A stretch of 19,307 bases of DNA from contig CAMWQQ010000011.1 in assembly GCA_947176455.1 (NCBI GenBank), positions 1-19,307 of the forward strand. The letters are read 5' to 3'. A program made the translations under genes and the position numbers. Numbering within the stretch: position 1 is the first letter of the stretch; the number at the start of each line of letters is the position of its first letter. A model generated the notes under the pieces. It was given only the letters and a program-made list of their open reading frames with translations, did not search any database and was not told where the DNA came from. The stretch is from an uncultured Odoribacter sp. Its GTDB lineage: Bacteria > Bacteroidota > Bacteroidia > Bacteroidales > Marinifilaceae. This document shows positions 1 through 5,403 of this stretch, piece by piece.

Positions 1-87
1 AAGTTTATATACAAGACGTTTCCAATTAATATCAATGGCATATCTTATTTAAAAATCACAGACTTTCCAAAAGTACTCTACAAATCC

Positions 88-119
88 TTTGATATTTTGT
101 TAAATTTAGTATATGTTTG
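88..119 (+). promoter_or_regulatory. Bacteroidota-type promoter of the membrane HTH gene
   Basis: A TTTG -33 box at 88-91 is followed, after a 20-bp spacer, by TATGTTTG at 112-119, which matches the Bacteroidota -7 consensus TAnnTTTG exactly. Transcription would begin near 125, just upstream of the ATG at 139. This argues against the longer reading frame from 97, whose first codons would overlap the promoter. Confidence 0.7.
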
Positions 120-138
120 CGAAATAAATCGGCTTTGT

Positions 139-912
139 ATGCGTAAAATTCTCTATTGTATGGTGTTATGGGGTTCAATGACAACATCCTGCAATTCTTA
201 TCATCATCCGTGCGCTTGCCCGTTAAAAGGAGCGGACAAACACCCAGGCGTCACCCAATTAAAAGACAGCCTCCACATGGCGATTAGCCAAAACAACATT
301 CCGGAGATAGAAAAAATATTCAACCAAGCTGAAACAGAACGATTTTTGCTCGAAAACAAAAACAACACACTAAAAATCTGCCTCTCCATCACCCTCGTTC
401 TATTCATTGCCTCCCTCATCGTGCTATTTTTCCACCTCCACCACAAAAAAAAGAAAACAGCATACAATCGCTTGACAGAAGCAGTGAAACACACCCAATG
501 GGGATTCTTGGTTACCAAAGAATTTATTGCGGAAAACCGCATCGCTTACGACGAACTGGAGCGCATGCTAAACCGGGCAAAAGGACTAAACAACATCAAC
601 ACGGAGTTTTACAATAAATTCCACAACGTCCTCACAGAACAAAAAGCCAACTATTCCGGACGCTTGTTCAACCACCTGAGCACTTCCAACGGAAGTTTCG
701 AGACCAAATTCCAGCAACAATTTCCGGATTTAAGTACCGATGACTTTTTGTTGGCGACTATGATTCATCACCAATGGAAAATATCAGATATGGCAAGCAT
801 TTTACACATCTCCCAAGATGCGGTTAGAAAACGAAAAATGCGACTCGGCAACAAACTTTCGACACTCTTGAAAAAGGAAATCAACTTGGACAAATACCTG
901 ACAAACTTTTGA
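139..912 (+). CDS. Membrane-anchored helix-turn-helix regulatory protein
   Basis: Protein of 257 residues. The N-terminus (MRKILYCMVLWGSMTTSC) looks like a signal peptide with a possible but imperfect lipobox at Cys18. A short, presumably periplasmic stretch follows, then one strong membrane segment at about residues 79-100 closed by HHKKKK, which places the C-terminal half in the cytoplasm. Residues about 200-243 (LSTDDFLLATMIHHQ then ISDMASILHISQDAVRKRK) resemble the LuxR/sigma-4-like helix-turn-helix that ends many Bacteroidota membrane regulators. Those relatives usually carry N-terminal TPR repeats, which are absent here. The start is set at 139 by the promoter; an in-frame TTG at 97 is possible but unlikely. 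The target is unknown. The general class is a moderate-confidence call and the specific function is not assignable. Confidence 0.65.
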   Translation: MRKILYCMVLWGSMTTSCNSYHHPCACPLKGADKHPGVTQLKDSLHMAISQNNIPEIEKIFNQAETERFLLENKNNTLKICLSITLVLFIASLIVLFFHLHHKKKKTAYNRLTEAVKHTQWGFLVTKEFIAENRIAYDELERMLNRAKGLNNINTEFYNKFHNVLTEQKANYSGRLFNHLSTSNGSFETKFQQQFPDLSTDDFLLATMIHHQWKISDMASILHISQDAVRKRKMRLGNKLSTLLKKEINLDKYLTNF

Positions 913-1087
913 ATGTTTTTCTGAAAGACGGTACATCCACCCATTTGCGGATTCCATTTCAGCAACATTGTCCACTATCCATCCATTGATTAAAACACTC
1001 ACCATTAACTATTTAATAAAAATCATTTTTTGTATTTGTCCCCTTCATTGTCCATGATTAAAATTAGCGGACAAGACATCATTCCTT

Positions 1088-1095
1088 TAAATTTG
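1088..1095 (+). promoter_or_regulatory. Candidate -7 box of a small RNA
   Basis: TAAATTTG matches TAnnTTTG exactly. The -33 position is weak: TTAG at 1064-1067 with a 20-bp spacer. Transcription would start near 1101 and run into the structured segment that follows. No plus-strand protein gene lies downstream. Confidence 0.35.
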
Positions 1096-1100
1096 TTTTT

Positions 1101-1294
1101 CAATTACACGAGCAGAAAACTCACTTAAAAATAGTGACCGCAAAAAAAACAACGGTTCGGACGGGTGATGACTCCAAGTCATTTGTCAGTCCCCCTAAAG
1201 AGTCTTCTTTCTGGAGAACGAACATAGTCCTGCAAAGTTTCTCACCAAGCTTTTTTCTCTTTGTAGCTATTTATAGTTCTCCAGTTTTTTATTT
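1101..1294 (+). ncRNA. Candidate structured small RNA in a 494-bp gene-free gap
   Basis: The stretch 913-1406 has no credible protein gene. After the promoter-like box come several hairpins: TCACT/AGTGA (1121-1125, 1133-1137), GGAC/GTCC (1159-1162, 1189-1192) enclosing ATGACT/AGTCAT (1168-1173, 1177-1182), and a long imperfect hairpin at 1211-1284 followed by a T-rich tract. A long plus-strand reading frame starts at GTG 1134, but most of it is antisense to the flavoprotein genes and it is treated as a shadow. The size (about 190 nt) is in the range of regulatory RNAs such as 6S RNA, but the 5' and 3' ends do not pair as in 6S, and no known family is recognised. This is inferred from structure and position only. 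Confidence 0.35.
1211..1294 (+). terminator. Long imperfect hairpin with T tract (3' end of small-RNA candidate)
   Basis: CTGGAGAAC at 1211-1219 pairs perfectly with GTTCTCCAG at 1276-1284. Inside it, ATAG (1224-1227) pairs with CTAT (1267-1270) and CAAAG (1233-1237) with CTTTG (1259-1263). The outer stem is followed at once by TTTTTTATTT. The nesting makes chance unlikely, although the loop is long for a simple intrinsic terminator. Confidence 0.45.
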
Positions 1295-1331
1295 CCGCCC
1301 CTTCAATTCTATCAAGAACGCACAAACGATT

Positions 1332-1361
1332 AACGCCCGAAATTTCTTTCGGGCGTTCTTT
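1332..1361. terminator. Strong intrinsic-terminator-like hairpin
   Basis: AACGCCCGAAA (1332-1342) and TTTCGGGCGTT (1347-1357) form a perfect 11-bp stem with a 4-nt loop. On the plus strand it is followed by CTTTAT. On the minus strand it lies about 50 bp beyond the stop of the flavoprotein operon. It could end the small-RNA candidate, the minus-strand operon, or both. Confidence 0.7.
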
Positions 1362-1406
1362 ATACAAGCGGGAAGTATGAATCATCCAACGATTCTTTTC
1401 ATCATT

Positions 1407-2021
1407 TCAATATTTATCCTGAATAAAGTGAGTTCGTTGGCGGGATTCATACTGAGGATGCTTCTTTCCCTCAAGCGCCTGGAGCATCCACGCCATATTT
1501 TCCCCAAGCGTGCGCATCGTCTGCAAACCTTCCTTGTCCTTGCGGACATCGTCGGGCGTAAAACCGTGAACGGAATTCCAGTATTGCGAGGAAACCACCG
1601 GCATATTGCAAATGGTAAAATACTGATTCAATTGCTCGAAAGTGGCAGAGGCTCCTCCGCGACGGCAGGATACGACCGATGCTCCGAGTTTGCCCGCCAT
1701 TTCTCCTTCCTTGCAGAAAAACAAACGCTGGCAAAACGAAGTAATCTGTCCGGTCGGCTGACTGTAATACACCGGCGAACCGAGTACGATTGCATCAAAC
1801 TCCGCCAGACGCGACTGGATTTCCCTGACCGCATCGTCCCGGAAACAATGCCCGGTTTCAAAACATTTCATACAGGCAATACAACCTGCCACCGGCTTGT
1901 TGCCGAGATAGAGAATTTCGGTTTCTATTCCGTGCCGTTGGAGTGTCTGCGCCACCTCATTCAAGGCGGTGAAGGTGCATCCGTTCTTGTTCGGACTACC
2001 ATTGACAAGCAATACTTTCAT
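1407..2021 (-). CDS. Iron-sulfur flavoprotein-like FMN reductase (flavodoxin fold), 204 aa
   Basis: Flavodoxin-fold NAD(P)H-dependent FMN reductase family. The phosphate-binding loop GSPNKNGCT is at residues 8-16, and the aromatic flavin-contact region GSPVYYSQPTGQ is near residues 80-91. Between them C47-x2-C50-x2-C53-x5-C59 fits the compact cysteine motif C-x2-C-x2-C-x4-7-C that binds a 4Fe-4S cluster in archaeal and bacterial iron-sulfur flavoproteins (Isf). Family members transfer electrons to oxidants such as quinones, oxygen or peroxide. This is the last gene of a three-gene minus-strand operon, starting 3 nt after the stop of a paralogue. The protein is cytosolic, with no signal peptide. 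The fold is a firm call, the cluster is inferred from cysteine spacing, and the substrate is unknown. Confidence 0.85.
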   Translation of the reverse strand: MKVLLVNGSPNKNGCTFTALNEVAQTLQRHGIETEILYLGNKPVAGCIACMKCFETGHCFRDDAVREIQSRLAEFDAIVLGSPVYYSQPTGQITSFCQRLFFCKEGEMAGKLGASVVSCRRGGASATFEQLNQYFTICNMPVVSSQYWNSVHGFTPDDVRKDKEGLQTMRTLGENMAWMLQALEGKKHPQYESRQRTHFIQDKY

Positions 2022-2024
2022 ACG

Positions 2025-2564
2025 TCAGAATTTTTCAGCCAGCGCGACAGCCTGTGCGCAACCGTCGGTTTTGTTTATATCGCCTTCGCCAAACACTCCG
2101 GGAACAAGCACTTCGCCCACCATATCCCATTTCAGCAACGCCGCAGAGCGCTCTATCGGCATTTTCACACCGTCCATAACCGACACGTCGTGTTCCTCAC
2201 AACAGCAGATAAGTCCGCATTTCTTCCCGGCAATGTCCTTTTGAGCCACGCAGAACGAGAACACGCGGTCTATGACCCCTTTGATTTGTGCCGGAATGGA
2301 ATACCAATACACGGGCATGGCATAAACAACGGCATCGGCATCCAGAATATGAGGGGCGATGAGGTTAAAATCATCATCAAACGAACAGGCTTTACCCGTC
2401 TTGAAACAAGTCATACAAGCATGGCATCCGCCAATCTTCATCATCGCGGCATCGAAACGCACCACTTCGTGTCCTTTGGTTTCCGCCGCTTTTACAAAGG
2501 CATCAACCATTGCGAACGTATTGCCGTTCTTACGCGGACTGCCGGTTATTACCGTTATCTTCAT
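2025..2564 (-). CDS. Iron-sulfur flavoprotein-like NAD(P)H-dependent oxidoreductase, 179 aa
   Basis: Paralogue of the gene just downstream. It has the FMN phosphate loop TGSPRKNGNT (residues 7-16), the cysteine set C47-x2-C50-x2-C53-x6-C60, and the flavin-contact stretch AMPVYWYSIPAQIKG. The cysteine spacing fits the Isf 4Fe-4S motif. A further CCC is present in GLICCCEEHD. The start codon overlaps the stop of the NTF2-like gene by 4 nt (ATGA), which indicates translational coupling. Likely a cytosolic reductase of quinones, oxidants or related electrophiles, acting with its neighbour. Two paralogues in tandem suggest either different substrates or a heteromeric enzyme. The physiological electron acceptor cannot be read from the sequence. 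Confidence 0.85.
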   Translation of the reverse strand: MKITVITGSPRKNGNTFAMVDAFVKAAETKGHEVVRFDAAMMKIGGCHACMTCFKTGKACSFDDDFNLIAPHILDADAVVYAMPVYWYSIPAQIKGVIDRVFSFCVAQKDIAGKKCGLICCCEEHDVSVMDGVKMPIERSAALLKWDMVGEVLVPGVFGEGDINKTDGCAQAVALAEKF

Positions 2565-2944
2565 TTCTTTATGGTATTAGAGTTTTGATTATACGCTTTG
2601 GCAACACACTTCCATTCGCCGTTGAGTTTGAGAAGCAAAAGGAAGTCGGTAAAATCAATCCGTCCGCCCCATTTTTCCTCAAGCACCCGAACCACCGCCA
2701 CCGTTTCCTCCACGGCAAGCACGTCGACACGAGCCTTGAAATTTTCCCCGGCTCCGACGGTGTCCACGTTGTGATAAAACTGATTGATAGAACCGTGTTC
2801 CAATACCCCGTCCAGCATTCCGAACAAAACGGCATCTTCAGTGAATAAAGTCTTGGCATACTCGCTATTGCCCTCGGCAACGCTCTTTACAAATTTCATC
2901 GCAGCCTCTTCCACTGCTGCGTATTCCTTAATCTCGTCTCTCAT
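2561..2944 (-). CDS. NTF2-like (SnoaL-like) small protein, 127 aa
   Basis: An alpha+beta protein of 127 residues with the layout of the NTF2/SnoaL-like superfamily: an N-terminal helix (EYAAVEEAAMKFVKSVAEGN), then FTEDAVLFGML, and C-terminal strands ending in LLLLKLNGEWKCVAKAY. The closing L-x-G-x-W-K-x-V-x-K-x-Y pattern is typical of the lumazine-binding-like NTF2 proteins often encoded beside oxidoreductases. No catalytic residues can be named. It is the first gene of the operon with the two flavoproteins and has a clear promoter upstream. It may bind a small substrate or product of the flavoenzymes; that role is inferred only from position. Confidence 0.75.
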   Translation of the reverse strand: MRDEIKEYAAVEEAAMKFVKSVAEGNSEYAKTLFTEDAVLFGMLDGVLEHGSINQFYHNVDTVGAGENFKARVDVLAVEETVAVVRVLEEKWGGRIDFTDFLLLLKLNGEWKCVAKAYNQNSNTIKK

Positions 2945-2976
2945 ATTCGTTTAAATTTTAATTTGTTTTCTGAAGA

Positions 2977-3007
2977 CAAAGTTATGACAGTATTCTCTCC
3001 GAATCAA
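2977..3007 (-). promoter_or_regulatory. Promoter of the NTF2-like/flavoprotein operon
   Basis: On the minus strand, TAACTTTG (2984-2977) matches TAnnTTTG, and TTG (3007-3005) lies 20 bp upstream as the -33 element. The direct repeat TACCGAAAAA (3009-3018) abuts this -33 box, which is a natural position for a repressor. Confidence 0.65.
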
Positions 3008-3008
3008 G

Positions 3009-3048
3009 TACCGAAAAAAGATTCATATACCGAAAAATTTTTCGGTAT
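3009..3048. promoter_or_regulatory. Operator candidate: 22-bp palindrome plus a repeated half-site
   Basis: A perfect 22-bp palindrome spans 3027-3048; its left half is ATACCGAAAAA and its right half TTTTTCGGTAT. A further copy of the left half, TACCGAAAAA, lies at 3009-3018, 19 bp from the copy in the palindrome. The array sits between the divergent promoters of the flavoprotein operon and the HxlR gene, so HxlR is the natural ligand. Confidence 0.65.
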
Positions 3049-3070
3049 GCTAATATTCGCCCATATTCCC

Positions 3071-3078
3071 TAACTTTG
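3071..3078 (+). promoter_or_regulatory. -7 promoter box of the HxlR gene
   Basis: TAACTTTG matches TAnnTTTG exactly and ends 17 bp before the ATG at 3096. No clear TTTG lies at -33; that position falls at the edge of the palindrome, which suggests control by the bound regulator. Confidence 0.6.
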
Positions 3079-3095
3079 CATCAAAAGAAATAGAT

Positions 3096-3452
3096 ATGCC
3101 TTACGAAAAGAAAATACCCGTCGACCTCGACTGTCCACTGCGCCTGACGATGAGCCTCATCGAATCGAAATGGAAATCGTGCATACTCGACGAATTGCGC
3201 TCAGGCGACACGATGCGCCCCAGCGAGATACACAAATGCCTGCCGGAAGCGGCCCCCCGGGTGCTCGACATCCAGCTCAAAGAAATGGTGGAAGACGGAC
3301 TTGTCGCCAAAACGATTTTCCCCGAATTGCCACCACGTTCCGAATACCAAATCACCGAACTCGGCAAATCGCTCCTGCCTATCATCGACTCTATGCTCCA
3401 ATGGGGCGAAAAACACTTTGACATCTTCGAGAAGAAATACGGCAACAAATAG
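3096..3452 (+). CDS. HxlR-family winged-helix transcriptional regulator
   Basis: 118-residue protein of the HxlR (DUF24) family. It has the N-terminal CPLRLTMSLIESKWKSCIL segment (residues 13-31), the winged-helix core (MRPSEIHKCLPEAAPRVLDIQLKEMVEDGLV), and the wing PPRSEYQITELGKSLLPI. Cys13 sits where redox-sensing HxlR proteins such as HypR and YodB of Bacillus carry their reactive cysteine, so oxidation or electrophile sensing is plausible; Cys29 and Cys48 are further candidates. The gene is divergent from the flavoprotein operon with a palindromic operator between, and a NimA-like gene follows 2 nt after its stop. Likely role: homodimeric repressor of both promoters. Family is certain; the signal is inferred. 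Confidence 0.9.
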   Translation: MPYEKKIPVDLDCPLRLTMSLIESKWKSCILDELRSGDTMRPSEIHKCLPEAAPRVLDIQLKEMVEDGLVAKTIFPELPPRSEYQITELGKSLLPIIDSMLQWGEKHFDIFEKKYGNK

Positions 3453-3454
3453 CT

Positions 3455-3941
3455 ATGGAAAGGAAAATGCGAAGATTCAAACAAATGCTTCCTGCCGAGG
3501 AGGTCAACAACATGCTGTCCCAAGCGACGAATGGCGTATTATCCTTAATCGACCAGGACGGAGAACCTTACGGCCGTACCGTTGAGTTTCGCGTATGACG
3601 GCACAGACACGCTCTATTTTCACAGCGCGCGCACAGGACATAAAATCGAATGTATATCGACACACAACCGGGCTTCGTTCTGCATTGTCGCCAAAGATGA
3701 AATCGTCCCGGAGGAATTCACCTCGTATTTTCGGAGCGTGATTGCCAACGGCAAACTGGAAATAGTGACGGACTCCGCCGAAATCCTCAAGGGCTTGCGT
3801 CTGCTATGCGACAAATACAGTCCCGGACTGGACGCCTCCGCCGAAATCAACAAATGTCTGGAACACGTCCTCGTGTTCAAACTCCAAATAGAAGCCCTGA
3901 CCGGCAAAGAAGCGATCGAACTGACCCGCCAACGCCAATAA
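3455..3941 (+). pseudogene. Frameshifted NimA-like pyridoxamine 5'-phosphate oxidase family gene
   Basis: From ATG 3455 (or internal ATG 3467, giving MRRFKQMLPAEEV) the frame reads to DQDGEPYG and then leaves the family pattern and stops at 3591-3593. The family sequence continues in the +1 frame from about 3576: after the break it reads VPLSFAYDG, then TLYFHSARTGHK, FCIVAKDEIVPEEFTSYFRSV and a C-terminus ending at 3941. Removing one C from the GGCC at 3572-3575 joins both parts into one protein of about 160 residues, normal for this FMN-binding, NimA-like split-barrel family. The gene follows HxlR with a 2-nt gap, so it belongs to the stress module. Either a recent inactivating mutation or a sequencing error; the rest of the frame is intact, so any decay is young. 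Confidence 0.8.
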
Positions 3942-3962
3942 AAACAAAAATGTTCTGTAAAT

Positions 3963-5393
3963 TCACTCTGCCAATTTTCCGATAGCTTTCAGATAGGCGG
4001 ATTCTCCGATGTGCAACAGGGCTTTGGCATCTATCCACTGACTCCACGCTTCCTGCCATTGCGCTTGCGCTTCCAGCAAGGAAGTCAGATTTTCCATACC
4101 GACCTGATACTGGTCGGTACTGATTTTCAGGTTCTCCCGGGCTTGTGACAAGGCATTCCGAGCCATTTCCACCCGGGTCTGCGCATCCTTCAAGCCGAAA
4201 CGGGAAGACGCAATCTCCAGGTGCATCAGTTCAGCGGATTTTTCCAGGTTCAAACGGCTGACCTCCTCGTCCATACGGGCAGAACGCACCTTGTTCCTGC
4301 CCTCGCCCCAATGAAATACCGGTATCTTGACGGCAGCCATTGCCATAAAGGCGGCACCGGATTCGTCATCGCCGTTCAGCTTCAATCCTCCCGAATAACC
4401 ATACCCGGCGGAAACGCCCACCTGAGGCAGGAAATCCGACCGGCTCAATGCCACCTGGCGTTCTTTCAGGTCCACTTCGTGCACCAGCATATTGTAATCC
4501 GGACGTTGCGAAACGGCACTGTCCAGTAACCAGATTTTCGGGTTGACCGTTTCGGCCAGGGTATCCCGCAAATTCACGTCGGTCTGCAAATCCAAGCCGA
4601 TAAGCCGGCACAGATTCATACGCGCCAGCACCCGACCATTCTGCGCCTTCTGCAACATCAGCTCCGCCTCGTTGTAACGTACCTGCGCCTTCAACACATC
4701 ATTGGAGGTCGTCATTCCCACCGTCTCGGCATCCTTCAAGTTTTTCAACAACTCACCAATTACCTCCCGGTACTTCGTCGCCGCCAATACCTGCTCCTTC
4801 ACCCTCAACAACTGCCAATACGCCTGTTCCGTTTCCAACAACACTTCCGACCGATTATAACGGACATTCTCGACCGCAATATCCTCTCCCGATTTCGCCA
4901 TTCGATGAGCCGTCCTGATTTTTCCGCCCATATAAACCGGTTGCTCCAGCTGAATCCCTGCCGAATACACCCCCCGCAAACTCAACTGCAACTTGATGTC
5001 TGGCAGAAAGGCATATAGGTTAAACACCGGATTGCCGTCCGCACCGATAACCGGACGTTGCGTCTCGGGGTCAATCATCACATCGGGCTCCAACTTCCCG
5101 TCCGCACCGGGCTTATAAGCCGGCAAATACCCTCCTTTCAATTTATAATCATACCTTTTGTGATTGTACAAGCCCCAGCCGACCACCGAAATATTCGGTA
5201 AATAATTCGCCCTGTACATTTTCGTCTCATAGGCGGCTTTCCGTTGCTGCCTGTCCGCTATCCCAATCTCCTTGCTATTCTCCAACGCCATTTTCCGGCA
5301 CATCGGGAGATTCAATTCCACTTGTGCCGAAACGACAACCGGCAAAAGAAGGAATAACCCTATTCCTATTTTCATATCATTCATCTTTATCAT
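3963..5393 (-). CDS. TolC-family outer-membrane efflux protein (RND operon)
   Basis: Outer-membrane channel of the TolC/OprM family, about 476 residues from the ATG at 5393; in-frame ATGs at 5384 and 5375 are also possible, the last giving MKIGIGLFLLLPVVVSAQ, a clean type I signal peptide. The two TolC repeats are visible: LNLPMCRKMALENSKEIGIA near the N-terminus and the second half around DLKERQVALSRSDFLPQVGVSAGYGY, with long alpha-hairpin coiled coils. LEQPVYMGGKIRTAHRMAK is the usual strand-to-helix junction. An extended loop (about residues 89-132) carries GADGK, PDVM and GADGNPVF. It starts near the stop of the RND pump gene at 5404, as the third member of that operon. It should form the exit duct for the adaptor and pump. 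Confidence 0.9.
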   Translation of the reverse strand: MIKMNDMKIGIGLFLLLPVVVSAQVELNLPMCRKMALENSKEIGIADRQQRKAAYETKMYRANYLPNISVVGWGLYNHKRYDYKLKGGYLPAYKPGADGKLEPDVMIDPETQRPVIGADGNPVFNLYAFLPDIKLQLSLRGVYSAGIQLEQPVYMGGKIRTAHRMAKSGEDIAVENVRYNRSEVLLETEQAYWQLLRVKEQVLAATKYREVIGELLKNLKDAETVGMTTSNDVLKAQVRYNEAELMLQKAQNGRVLARMNLCRLIGLDLQTDVNLRDTLAETVNPKIWLLDSAVSQRPDYNMLVHEVDLKERQVALSRSDFLPQVGVSAGYGYSGGLKLNGDDESGAAFMAMAAVKIPVFHWGEGRNKVRSARMDEEVSRLNLEKSAELMHLEIASSRFGLKDAQTRVEMARNALSQARENLKISTDQYQVGMENLTSLLEAQAQWQEAWSQWIDAKALLHIGESAYLKAIGKLAE

Positions 5394-5403
5394 TTTCCAT
5401 ACT

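Noticed and set aside
1101..1294. 6S RNA or 4.5S SRP RNA as the identity of the small-RNA candidate
   Set aside because: The 5' and 3' ends do not form the closing stem of 6S RNA, and the conserved SRP hairpin loop is not present.
1134..2588. A 484-codon plus-strand reading frame opposite the flavoprotein operon
   Set aside because: It is antisense to three well-supported family proteins, starts at a GTG inside a structured gap and its translation resembles no protein family. Codon bias of the true strand keeps the antisense frame open.
3455..3941. Programmed frameshifting as an explanation for the broken NimA-like gene
   Set aside because: No slippery heptamer, stimulatory hairpin or Shine-Dalgarno-like stimulator is visible at the break, and the family is not known to use recoding.
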